Virus record (IMG/VR): IMGVR_UViG_3300036792_000277
Location: 1 to 27,186 of that record
Strand: one strand, 5' to 3'
From: a virus
Length of the DNA: 27,186 nucleotides
The translations under genes were made by a program, and so were the position numbers. Under the pieces are notes generated by a model, which saw only the letters and a program-made list of their open reading frames with translations, searched no databases and had not been told where the DNA came from. This document shows, one piece after another, positions 16,123-23,222 of the stretch. Each line of letters begins with the position of its first letter. Position 1 is the first letter of the stretch.

Positions 16123-16628
16123 TAGGAATTCCCTTTCGTTGCCGCGGCCGCCTCGACTTCAGCGACCAGTGTTGTGGTAATGGCGTTAGTTACTGCTTCG
16201 CGGGATGCTTCCCAGGCCGGACGAATGAACGGATGCTCGGCAACTTCTCCAGTTTGAGAACCGGGGCCACGTGCCTTGCCGTTAGCCAATAAGCGCGATC
16301 GACCACCACGAACCAGACGATGCCCGTATTCCACCCAACGAGCTACGTGCGCTGTGAACTTGTCGGGACCGACGATGGCATTCATGCCGCCATTGTTGTC
16401 TCGTCTGATCTTGATCACGATGTCGTTCTTCAGTGCGCCATCGGGAAGGATGCCGCCTGTGCCGTCCTTCATAGGAGCCCGTTCACTGATGGCAGCTTGC
16501 TCTATGGCAGCACCGGCCTTGAGCGCCTTACGCATGGCTGCGTCGGCTGCTTTGGTGCCAAGGTCGTTCAGCTTTACTTGCAGCTCTGACAGACCCTGAA
16601 TATCAATGGTCAGTCCGTCCTGTGCCAT
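16122..16628 (-). CDS. HK97 gp10-like tail component
   Basis: This 168-aa protein starts MAQDGLTIDIQGLSELQ. HK97 gp10-family features are present: N-terminal LSELQVKLNDLGTKA helix, AGAAIEQAAISERAP segment, VGPDKFTAHVARWVEYGH, and a C-terminal HPFIRPAWEAS. The ATG at 16628 overlaps the upstream TGA as ATGA; the longer N-terminal extension to 16766 has the wrong composition and no support. The family is thought to act at the head-tail junction or during tail completion. Here it lies between the chaperone and tape measure genes instead of near head closure, an unusual order. Confidence 0.75.
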   Translation of the reverse strand: MAQDGLTIDIQGLSELQVKLNDLGTKAADAAMRKALKAGAAIEQAAISERAPMKDGTGGILPDGALKNDIVIKIRRDNNGGMNAIVGPDKFTAHVARWVEYGHRLVRGGRSRLLANGKARGPGSQTGEVAEHPFIRPAWEASREAVTNAITTTLVAEVEAAAATKGNS

Positions 16629-17019
16629 CAGTTTGTCTTCCTGGCTATCAGGCCGAGGGTATTGTTGAGGGCGTCCATGAGGTGTTGCCGTCTCTTCCTG
16701 TTCATGCGAACAGCAGGTGCATTGGACTTCGCCTTGTTCGCACCGGTCCTGGCCTTGTTTGCCCACTGCGTTGGCATGAAGTCCTGCACGGTGGTCGGCT
16801 TCTCAGCCGTACGGAAGCCTGTGTTCGCGACCCAGCTGGTGAGCTGAGCGAGCATGAACTCTGGACCCTGTAGGCTGATCTTCTGCCGTTTCAGGAGCGC
16901 ATCAAGCTGTTTCGGCGTGATTGCATAGAACTCCTCGGCGGTGAGCCTAAGGTCGAAGCGGGCGACGGACCAGAAGTGCAGCCATAAGTCTTTAGCCGGG
17001 GCTACGCCGGCTGCTCGGG
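16628..17019 (-). CDS. Tail assembly chaperone frameshift extension (T part of GT)
   Basis: No good start exists for this frame, which is open from 17047 to the TGA at 16630-16628 and lies in the -1 frame relative to the upstream chaperone. The translated text contains FWSVARFDLRLTAEEFYAIT followed by PKQLDALLKR and LAQLTSWVANTGFR, matching the well-known extension of G/GT-type chaperones (Trp-Arg, LT.EEFYALTP, L..R). Only an ATG at 16855 gives a shorter 75-aa ORF with no upstream SD. I therefore read the product as a 124+129 residue GT fusion made by slippage, with CCCC at 17017-17020 as the likely site. Confidence 0.8.
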
Positions 17020-17388
17020 GTCCGGCTTCACATCTTCCGGCGAGGTCTCAGCGAGGGAGGCTCCGTAGGCCCGTGCGAGGCCCTCGAAGATCATGCCCAT
17101 GTTTTTGAAGGTGACAAGCGTAGCGACCTTCTCGAGCGTGATCTTTGGCTGGTGAGAGAGCAGGGCCGCGTAGAGCAGCGGGACGAGACGTAGCGCATCC
17201 ATAGACGAGAGATCGAGAGCATGGAGCAGGTTGCACTCAACACCGATGTCACGAAGATTCTTCTGCGCGAGGGAGAGAGCACCAAATGTGAAGCAGAGGT
17301 AGTAGGTCTCGCTGCCGAGCTTGATGTCAACCTTCGGCAGAGTGGGGTCGATCTCGGGATTTCCTGCGATCTTTACAGTCTTGGACAT
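17002..17388 (-). CDS. Tail assembly chaperone (G-like)
   Basis: The 128-aa protein starts MSKTVKIAGNPEIDPTLPKV. It contains the G-like elements (YYLCFTFGALSLAQKNLRDIG, DALRLVPLLYAALLSHQPKI) followed by a helical C-terminus (FEGLARAYGASLAE). I chose the ATG at 17388 although its SD is poor (GGAG about 12 nt upstream); extending to 17469 would cross a perfect hairpin and is unlikely to be coding. With its -1 extension it coats and delivers the tape measure protein during tail assembly; the product ratio between G and GT is set by the frameshift. It lies between tail tube and gp10-like genes. Confidence 0.8.
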   Translation of the reverse strand: MSKTVKIAGNPEIDPTLPKVDIKLGSETYYLCFTFGALSLAQKNLRDIGVECNLLHALDLSSMDALRLVPLLYAALLSHQPKITLEKVATLVTFKNMGMIFEGLARAYGASLAETSPEDVKPDPEQPA

Positions 17389-17423
17389 GGGGAATGCGGC
17401 TCCGGATAGAGAGTGGTGAGTGT

Positions 17424-17467
17424 GGCAGCCCATAACGGTTAACTGGAGAAGTTCGTTATGGGCTGCC
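17424..17467 (-). promoter_or_regulatory. Strong intergenic hairpin between tube and chaperone genes
   Basis: Arms GGCAGCCCATAACG (17424-17437) and CGTTATGGGCTGCC (17454-17467) are exact complements (14 bp). The inner part can add 4 pairs (AACT/AGTT) around a small loop after a 3-nt bulge. It starts 7 nt after the tube gene stop. There is no U-tract after it, so it is not a simple terminator; an RNA-processing or stability element that raises tube mRNA relative to chaperone is inferred. Confidence 0.75.
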
Positions 17468-17474
17468 ATTCGGC

Positions 17475-17957
17475 TTACGAGCCGGGGGTGATGGTGACAT
17501 CGTTCAGGTCAATCGTGAACTGACAACTTGATACTTTGGTCTGAGAAAGGTCGAATCCGCCAGCGCTCGTGACGATACCCGTCAACGCGTACAGATTGCC
17601 AGTGGTCGTCTGACCGGCGAGTGGGTTCGGCGGAAGCTGCAATGTGAAATCGTACGCCACGCCCGATTTGAGGGCGGTGAGCAGGGCGAGCTGACCCGCG
17701 TTGTTGGCCACGTTGTTGTACGTGCCGCTAAGCGTGCCGAAGTCCAGCAGGGTGCCGAGTTTCTTAGTGACCTGGCCCGAGTCGAAGTTGGTGTTGGTCG
17801 TGGTCCCCATCTTCCAGCCGTCGAACTTGAAGTCAGAGAGTTCGCCAATGGGGACTGCGGTTGCGGCGGGGCTGATCCCAGTGGGGCCGAGGATGGAGAG
17901 GACGGTGCCGGAACCGAGGACGACGGCTTTGCTTGCTACGGGTGTGAATGTGGACAT
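17475..17957 (-). CDS. Major tail tube protein
   Basis: The 160-aa protein starts MSTFTPVASKAVVLGSG and has the beta-rich profile of major tail proteins: ELSDFKFDGWKMGTTTNTNF, VTKKLGTLLDFGTLSGTYNN, and a C-terminal QFTIDLNDVTITPGS strand pair. It stacks as hexamers to build the tube. It lies between the tail terminator gene and the chaperone, matching lambda-like order, and ends at a strong hairpin that may protect its mRNA. About 160 aa is within the usual range for short tube proteins without an Ig-like extension. Confidence 0.85.
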   Translation of the reverse strand: MSTFTPVASKAVVLGSGTVLSILGPTGISPAATAVPIGELSDFKFDGWKMGTTTNTNFDSGQVTKKLGTLLDFGTLSGTYNNVANNAGQLALLTALKSGVAYDFTLQLPPNPLAGQTTTGNLYALTGIVTSAGGFDLSQTKVSSCQFTIDLNDVTITPGS

Positions 17958-17978
17958 GTGTGGTGCTCCTGGAGAGGG

Positions 17979-18353
17979 TTAGGGGGTGAAGTTCGATGTG
18001 ACGTAAAACTCCGCAACAGCTCTGAATTCCATAAGCTCGTGGTCGAACAAATCGGTGGGCTGGCTGAAGCTGATGGAGATGCCATTCGCGTTGTATTGCG
18101 ATAGCGCTGCGATGATGGCGTGACGGAGGGTTACGGCGTCGTAGTAGCTGTCACCCCAAGCATTGACCTCAACACGGTATCGTTGATTGCCGTAAGTGTC
18201 CTGAGTGGCTTGAGAGCTGCCGCCAACGAAGAGGTAATGAATCGCGGGGAACGTTGCGTCCTTCGGCAAGGCGGCGGGATGAATGCCCCCGGCGGCGAGC
18301 GCACTGACTGAGGGAGACCCGCGAAGCAGAGCGTCAAAGATGAGTTCGATCAT
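17979..18353 (-). CDS. Tail terminator/completion protein (DUF3168 type)
   Basis: The 124-aa protein starts MIELIFDALLRGSPSV. The characteristic DUF3168 pattern is present: an N-terminal helix, GGIHPAALPKDATFPAIHY, a beta strand with RYRVEVNAWGDSYYDAVTLR and a terminal EFYVTSNF strand. The product caps the finished tail tube and joins it to the head. The 3-bp gap to the head-closure gene upstream (stop at 18357) and 21 bp to the tube gene suggest a coupled operon. Confidence 0.85.
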   Translation of the reverse strand: MIELIFDALLRGSPSVSALAAGGIHPAALPKDATFPAIHYLFVGGSSQATQDTYGNQRYRVEVNAWGDSYYDAVTLRHAIIAALSQYNANGISISFSQPTDLFDHELMEFRAVAEFYVTSNFTP

Positions 18354-18356
18354 GGA

Positions 18357-18713
18357 CTACTCCTCACCGGACAGCTCGTATACCAAAAGCGTCAATTGCT
18401 CATTACCCTGCTTGTCATTGAGCACGGCTTCGATCTCATACGTGTGCGTGACGTTGGTCGTAGGCTCGGTGTAGATCACGCGCTGCTTTGCGCTGATGAT
18501 CACCGAAGATGTCCAGCGCATCTTGATCTCGTGTGAGCTTTGGGACACGAAGTTGGCGGTGGCATAGATGAGTTTGCCGGTGATGGTCGAGATCGATGCC
18601 CAGCACTCATAGATGGTGTCCCACTTGGAGGGGAGTGGCTGTTTGAAGGCGTCTAGATCTGTTGTGGTCTGCGATTGGATGGAGATGCGACGATTGAGTT
18701 TTCCGGCCTGCAT
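18357..18713 (-). CDS. Head-tail joining (head closure) protein
   Basis: The 118-aa protein starts MQAGKLNRRISIQSQTTTDL. The family pattern of phage head-tail joining proteins (PF05521/SPP1 gp16-like) is visible: the N-terminal GKLNRRISIQ, CWASISTITGKL, an EIKMRWTSSVIISAKQRVIY stretch, and a C-terminal ELSGEE. It closes the connector after packaging. A 278-bp non-coding gap precedes it, unusual for this packed operon. Confidence 0.85.
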   Translation of the reverse strand: MQAGKLNRRISIQSQTTTDLDAFKQPLPSKWDTIYECWASISTITGKLIYATANFVSQSSHEIKMRWTSSVIISAKQRVIYTEPTTNVTHTYEIEAVLNDKQGNEQLTLLVYELSGEE

Positions 18714-18991
18714 GTTCGTCCATTTCTTGGCTTGTTGAGCGGCGCGCGCGGCGCGCTAGGCAGTTGACTTCGCCAGAAACGTGAGCGAGAATGGCGGGGA
18801 ATGAGTAAGCCCGGATGCTGTGCAGCGTCAGGGTTAGCGATCCCGAGGTGGTTGCACACCCCGGGGCGGTGAGCCTTACTTGTTCAGTAGAACTCTAGCG
18901 AGTACTGCCAAGGCCAATGAGACCGATAGTCTCGTTGGCCTTACTCTTGTGCGTGAGAGACAACCTTCAGCACGGGTGCCGTAGCCCGCAT
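18714..18991. other. Non-coding gap with a hairpin in the head operon
   Basis: 278 bp with no credible gene on either strand. A near-perfect 14-bp inverted repeat lies at 18910-18923 and 18929-18942 (AAGGCCAATGAGAC / GTCTCGTTGGCCTT, one wobble on the plus strand, one C-A mismatch in the minus transcript). A GC-only stretch lies at about 18739-18757. A small RNA, operator, or scar of a lost gene is possible. Confidence 0.5.
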
Positions 18992-19675
18992 CTAGTACCC
19001 GGTTTCGTAAGAAAAACTGTCGAACCGGACGGTATCGAGCAACGCGCAAACGCCAAGAGGAATGTTCTTGAGGGCGAGCTCAGAGCTCGACTCGCGATGC
19101 TCATAGAAATGTCCCACGAGTAGAAGAATCGCGATGACAACGGTCTGTGGACAAGTGTTTATCTCAACCCCGTCACCGTACGATCCCGCGACATAAAGTA
19201 CGCGCACCGATCCCGGCAAATAGGATTGGGTGTAAGGCCAGAAAGTGCTGGGCGCAGGTACAATCCGAGCCGGTTCACTCGACGCATCCAACACATAGCT
19301 CACTGGATCCAGAGTCTGAGGGCTGCCGGACTGATCGACAAACGTTATCGACGTGACCGATACACAAGCCGGCCGCGGAAGACGAATGATCAACCCATCC
19401 CAGAGAGCACCCCAATAGGGCCAGTTGCGAGCGGTCGACGGTTGCATGCTTGCCGCATGGCAACCGTACATCGGAAAATGATCGAGGCTAAGTTGCAGCG
19501 TCTGGTTGAAGAAGACGCGCTTGGTGTATTTCTCGCAATATTGGCGCGCTGCAACGATGTAAGCACCGATGAGTAAGTCATCGTCTGGGGAGTCGACCCT
19601 GAGATGACTCTTCGCCATTTGGAGCGCTACGGGCTCCACCGCCGGCGGCGTCACGAGTTTGAGTCCGAATGCCAT
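18992..19675 (-). CDS. Head-tail connector (gp6-like / phiE125 gp8 family)
   Basis: The 227-aa protein starts MAFGLKLVTPPAVEPVAL. The VTPPAVEPVALQMAKSHLRV opening and YIVAARQYCEKYTKRVFFNQ are hallmarks of the phage gp6-like adaptor family (PF05135) and of the phiE125 gp8 type. A longer N-terminal extension to 19831 has no support, since it is Arg/Ser-rich and antisense-like. The product bridges the portal and head closure protein. It lies 10 bp after the small head protein, whose TAG ends at 19686. Confidence 0.8.
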   Translation of the reverse strand: MAFGLKLVTPPAVEPVALQMAKSHLRVDSPDDDLLIGAYIVAARQYCEKYTKRVFFNQTLQLSLDHFPMYGCHAASMQPSTARNWPYWGALWDGLIIRLPRPACVSVTSITFVDQSGSPQTLDPVSYVLDASSEPARIVPAPSTFWPYTQSYLPGSVRVLYVAGSYGDGVEINTCPQTVVIAILLLVGHFYEHRESSSELALKNIPLGVCALLDTVRFDSFSYETGY

Positions 19676-19685
19676 GGATAAGTGC

Positions 19686-19874
19686 CTACTTCTTCTTGCG
19701 GCGAGAGGGTTTGGGGAGGAAGCGTGTCGCTGTCTCGGAAGCCGTAGGCGTCCTGGCGACGGAGGTTTCGTACGCATGGCCGAGGTTGATGAGCCCTCGC
19801 CCGAGCGATACAGACACGTCTGCGCTTTCACCAGACCTGTATTGGTCGACGGTGCGGGTGAATGTAACTGTCAT
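19686..19874 (-). CDS. Small head-associated protein, 62 aa
   Basis: The protein starts MTVTFTRTVDQYRSGESADV. I chose the ATG at 19874 because AAGGA lies 5 nt upstream. Residues YRSGESADVSVSLGRGLINLG match the small conserved protein found between capsid and connector genes in many HK97-like phages; the C-terminus is basic (RFLPKPSRRKKK). Its function is not established. It is the second gene after the capsid, in the same operon. Confidence 0.65.
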   Translation of the reverse strand: MTVTFTRTVDQYRSGESADVSVSLGRGLINLGHAYETSVARTPTASETATRFLPKPSRRKKK

Positions 19875-19920
19875 GAGATCCTTGCGAGGGAGCGGTCGTA
19901 TGAACCGCTCCCTCTGAGGG

Positions 19921-21150
19921 TTACTTGGTCGCGAGGCCAACGATGGGGTGACTTCCCGCGTCGGTCAGAACACCACCAGCGCGAACGGCATAGAAGAAGC
20001 CGGTAGACCACTGGTCGATGTAGCGCTCGTTGGCGCGGACGATCTGGAGGCCGGGGTTGACCGTCTTCAGCATGTACCCCTGCTCGAAGTCACCGAAGAG
20101 AATCGGCAGCTTGGCTGTCAAGCGGTTCGGGAAGGCTTGAACCAACTTGATCGGCCGACCGAACAGCGTGCTAAACGGGTTGCCCAGTACGTCCTTCTGG
20201 AGGATTGGATCGCCAAGAGTGTTGGTGATCCCCAGCAGGTATGCGCGGGTTGTCGAGTTCATTGCAAATGAAGCGGACTGCTCGTATGCCGGGTCGAGAG
20301 CGCCATACAACGAAACGAGATCGTTGTACTTGATCTCATGCTGATCGGTGTCGCCGACCGTCGGGTTGGCCTGAACGATTGCACCGGCCTGAAGACTGAG
20401 AATCGACGCGATGTTTCCGGAAGTCGACCCCGTGCAAATCAGCTGGGACATTCCGCGGAAATAACGTTTCGCAAACTCGTTGCGGAGCCACTTCTCCACG
20501 TCAAACGCCGAATCCTGCATTGTCGCCAGGGGCACGATTACAGGCTTGGCGGTCAGGAGAGACGTCGACAGCATGACGGAGGTCAATGTTGGATCTCCGC
20601 CCTGGGTCGAACCAACTTCGTCGCCGACCTCATAAAGTGTATTCGCAAGGTCATTGCTGACTGGGATCTTGGTCGGCGCGCCTGTGTCGCTAGGAACGAC
20701 GTTGACGATGTTTAGCAAGTCTCCCCATGCGGCCTGAGCTTCCACCAAGACGCGGCTGAACGCCTGAGGAATGACCGCGCCGGCCGCACCGGTGGAGGTC
20801 ATGTCGCGGGTTTCAGCAGGCTGGAGATAGGTGCGAAGGTCGGCCGAAACGGACTCCATGCGGCCACCACTGCGGAGGAACTGTCCAAACGCACGACGCT
20901 CTCCGTCGGTACGCTCATCAGCGGATACGCCGCCACGAGGAGGAGCCACGAAAGAGCGCTGCTCGGCATCGAACTTCTCAATCCGTTCCGCAACGGCGAT
21001 ATCGCTCTCGAGTCGGTCGGCTTCGGCGATCATGGCCTCAACGGAAGTGCGCTGTTCGGAGGTAGGCTTGTTGTCGGCGGATACCATGATGGTCTGTGCA
21101 TCCGTGAGAGCTTTGTTCCGCGCGTCGCGGAGCTGGAGGAGAGTCGGCAT
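19921..21150 (-). CDS. Major capsid protein, HK97 type
   Basis: The 409-aa protein starts MPTLLQLRDARNKALTDAQT. Residues 1-95 are a charged helical delta domain that would act as scaffold and be removed by the protease. The capsid core starts near TGAAGAVIPQAFSRVLVEA and includes PTKIPVSNDLANTLYEVGDE, VPLATMQDSAFDVEKWLRN and the C-terminal GFFYAVRAGGVLTDAG. This layout is diagnostic for HK97-type capsids. The cleavage point is likely in residues 90-120. AGGA lies 8 nt before the start. It follows the prohead protease gene after 73 bp. Confidence 0.93.
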   Translation of the reverse strand: MPTLLQLRDARNKALTDAQTIMVSADNKPTSEQRTSVEAMIAEADRLESDIAVAERIEKFDAEQRSFVAPPRGGVSADERTDGERRAFGQFLRSGGRMESVSADLRTYLQPAETRDMTSTGAAGAVIPQAFSRVLVEAQAAWGDLLNIVNVVPSDTGAPTKIPVSNDLANTLYEVGDEVGSTQGGDPTLTSVMLSTSLLTAKPVIVPLATMQDSAFDVEKWLRNEFAKRYFRGMSQLICTGSTSGNIASILSLQAGAIVQANPTVGDTDQHEIKYNDLVSLYGALDPAYEQSASFAMNSTTRAYLLGITNTLGDPILQKDVLGNPFSTLFGRPIKLVQAFPNRLTAKLPILFGDFEQGYMLKTVNPGLQIVRANERYIDQWSTGFFYAVRAGGVLTDAGSHPIVGLATK

Positions 21151-21223
21151 GTGATGTGTCCTATGAGGCAGGGGTTATCGCTCGACTGGATAGCCGAGTG
21201 TATGGAGCGGTTAAGTTCAGGGG

Positions 21224-21859
21224 TTAGTAGCGGGTGCGCTGCGCCAGCGAGACACGCAGAGCCAGGCAAGAGCCTTCGTCTGACTGCAACTCATCGGGCA
21301 CGGCAGGGGGTGTTACAGGAGGGGCTTCGATTCGGGAACGAACCTCAACCGGGCAGGAGCGAAGTGATGCACTCGTATCCGGATATGCCGGAAACGATAC
21401 GATACTGATCTCATAAAGAGTCACCGCGATCAGAGTCCGTACCGTGCAGCCTTCTCCGTCCTCAGTCCAAACATCGTTGTCGGTTGAAAAACCGAAGCTG
21501 CAAGAATCGATGTCTCCGCGGGACATACTTTCAGCCAAGTCCCTGGCCTGAGTTGTATCTGGCAAAGTGCATTCGAACTTGAGCCCGACTGTGTCTTCAC
21601 TAAGCTTGAGCGTGCCGGACTTCGTGCGGCCAAGAAGAATAGAAGCATCGTGATCGCGGAGTGCGAGCACGTCTGGGTTGTCTTGTAGCGTAGTCGCGAA
21701 TGCTGCCGGCGAGATCATCTCGTACCACCCGCCAAAGTCCACCGACCTGCTAAGGAAGAGTGCCGCGTATCCTGACACAGTTCTGACTCCATCGTCGCCG
21801 GTTGCGACGCGAAGTTCATGAATCGGAAGGTAGCGCAGCTCGCGAGCGTTAGGTTTCAT
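21224..21859 (-). CDS. Prohead protease (HK97 family, peptidase S78/U35)
   Basis: The 211-aa protein starts MKPNARELRYLPIHELRVAT. Family motifs: GYAALFLSRSVDFGGWYEMI, LRDHDASILLGRT with catalytic His70, and SRGDIDSCSFGF with Ser121 as the probable nucleophile. A third residue of the triad is not assigned. It cleaves the capsid delta domain and itself during maturation. The start overlaps the portal stop by 11 bp; ATG at 21871 is an alternative with similar support. Order portal-protease-capsid is standard. Confidence 0.88.
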   Translation of the reverse strand: MKPNARELRYLPIHELRVATGDDGVRTVSGYAALFLSRSVDFGGWYEMISPAAFATTLQDNPDVLALRDHDASILLGRTKSGTLKLSEDTVGLKFECTLPDTTQARDLAESMSRGDIDSCSFGFSTDNDVWTEDGEGCTVRTLIAVTLYEISIVSFPAYPDTSASLRSCPVEVRSRIEAPPVTPPAVPDELQSDEGSCLALRVSLAQRTRY

Positions 21860-23222
21860 CTGGGGTCTCATCTTCTGTGTCTGTTTTGTCGGAGGCAGAC
21901 TTGCTGGACTTAGCTGGAGTTGATCCGGTGGGTTGCCCGTTGTAATCGGGGTCCAACAGCTTCTCTGCATTGATCATGTTGACTGCTGCGAGATAAACGT
22001 CGCCTTCAGGTCCAATTGGATTCATACCCAGACTCTTGCGGGCTTCGTTCGCGGACATGTAGCCCCATTGACGGGCTGACGACAGAGCTTCCAAAGTCGA
22101 TTTGAAGTCACCCTTGAGCCGCTGTCTGAAATCAGCCTCGACAAAGAATCGATTCGCATTCCGTCCGGTCGTTGGCAACAGCTTCACCAGAACCTCATTC
22201 TCAATCTGAGTTGTGATCGGTGTGAGCGCATTCACGACTAGGTCGAGGGCTGCCTGTTCCGCGTTTGCATTGGATAGACGAGATAAGTCGCCTGCCATGT
22301 GCGGCGGAATTCTGTACAGGGCACAGATAGCAGATCTCGTGTAGTTCTGAGTGCCTAGGAACTGCGATTCCTCTGGCGAAATGCCCAGCTGGTTGTACTT
22401 CCAGTCGCCGTAGAGAAATGCAGTCCGACCCTGGTTTTCGCCGCCGTTACCCCGCTCAAATGATTCTTTGATTTCCTGTCGTGTGACATCGTCGATGTCA
22501 CTCGCAGTACTCATAACGCCACCAGGACGCGAACCGTTGCCGAAGAAGCGACTTCCAAACTTGTTGGCCGCGATGTCGAGGCCGATCATGTTGCGGGCCT
22601 GGGTAATCGGGGACATTCCCGTGATGCCATCTAGCGAGTAGAGTTTGACGTGGATGATATTGGCAGTTTCAATACGTCTGGATCCGCCGTTCTGCTCACC
22701 ATCTCGTGTCGAGTAATAAAGCTTGCCGGCGCTGTCTCGTTTTGCCGTAGTGAGAAGAGGGTGCAAGATGTATAAGGCAGCCGGTTGTCCTGACGGGTTA
22801 CGTCGTATCTCGACGTAACCGTTGCCCGTCGTCATCAGACCGGCTACGAGTGCCTCTTTGAAGCTGTAGGCATTTTGCTCCGGGTTCGGAGCAACCATCA
22901 GCAAATACCAGATCGCGTTATCAACCGCCTCTTTTCGCCCATTCTCCAGGCGCTCGAATACACGAAACGGCAGAGATGCGATGGCCTCCGACAGAATCTT
23001 GATACAGGTGTAGATCGAGGCCACCTGGAGCGCTGTGGCATGTCCGACAAGTTCCCCGGACGGGGTCGGCGTATCGCCAGATAGAATCGCCCAGGCTCCA
23101 GGAGACGTAGGGCTGACCGAGGGATTCTCTAACGGATTTCCGCGCGTTTCCGACAGGTTTAGCCGAGTCATGGCTGGGTTCATCCCTGCTCGGGTCCGGT
23201 TTACGATGTCTTTGAGTTTCAT
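21849..23222 (-). CDS. Portal protein, HK97 family
   Basis: The 457-aa protein starts MKLKDIVNRTRAG. Typical portal segments: HATALQVASIYTCIKILSEA, NAYSFKEALVAGLMTTGNGY, NIIHVKLYSLDGITGMSPI, and NYTRSAICALYRIPPHMAGD near residue 305. The C-terminus is acidic and disordered (SASDKTDTEDETPDET). Portal dodecamers form the DNA entry vertex and dock the terminase. The ATG overlaps the stop of the large terminase gene, so translation is coupled. Confidence 0.93.
   Translation of the reverse strand: MKLKDIVNRTRAGMNPAMTRLNLSETRGNPLENPSVSPTSPGAWAILSGDTPTPSGELVGHATALQVASIYTCIKILSEAIASLPFRVFERLENGRKEAVDNAIWYLLMVAPNPEQNAYSFKEALVAGLMTTGNGYVEIRRNPSGQPAALYILHPLLTTAKRDSAGKLYYSTRDGEQNGGSRRIETANIIHVKLYSLDGITGMSPITQARNMIGLDIAANKFGSRFFGNGSRPGGVMSTASDIDDVTRQEIKESFERGNGGENQGRTAFLYGDWKYNQLGISPEESQFLGTQNYTRSAICALYRIPPHMAGDLSRLSNANAEQAALDLVVNALTPITTQIENEVLVKLLPTTGRNANRFFVEADFRQRLKGDFKSTLEALSSARQWGYMSANEARKSLGMNPIGPEGDVYLAAVNMINAEKLLDPDYNGQPTGSTPAKSSKSASDKTDTEDETPDET

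Noticed and set aside
16629-16766. N-terminal extension of the gp10-like protein
   Set aside because: Overlaps the conserved GT extension frame; ATGA start at 16628 is better supported.
17389-17469. N-terminal extension of the chaperone (MAAHNELLQL)
   Set aside because: It would encode through the perfect hairpin; the family start matches MSKTVKI.
18739-18757. GC-only palindromic stretch as a terminator
   Set aside because: Imperfect inverted symmetry and no U-run; listed only as part of the gap.
19676-19831. N-terminal extension of the connector protein
   Set aside because: Arg/Ser/Pro-rich text antisense-like in composition and overlapping the 62-aa gene; the family starts at MAFGLKL.
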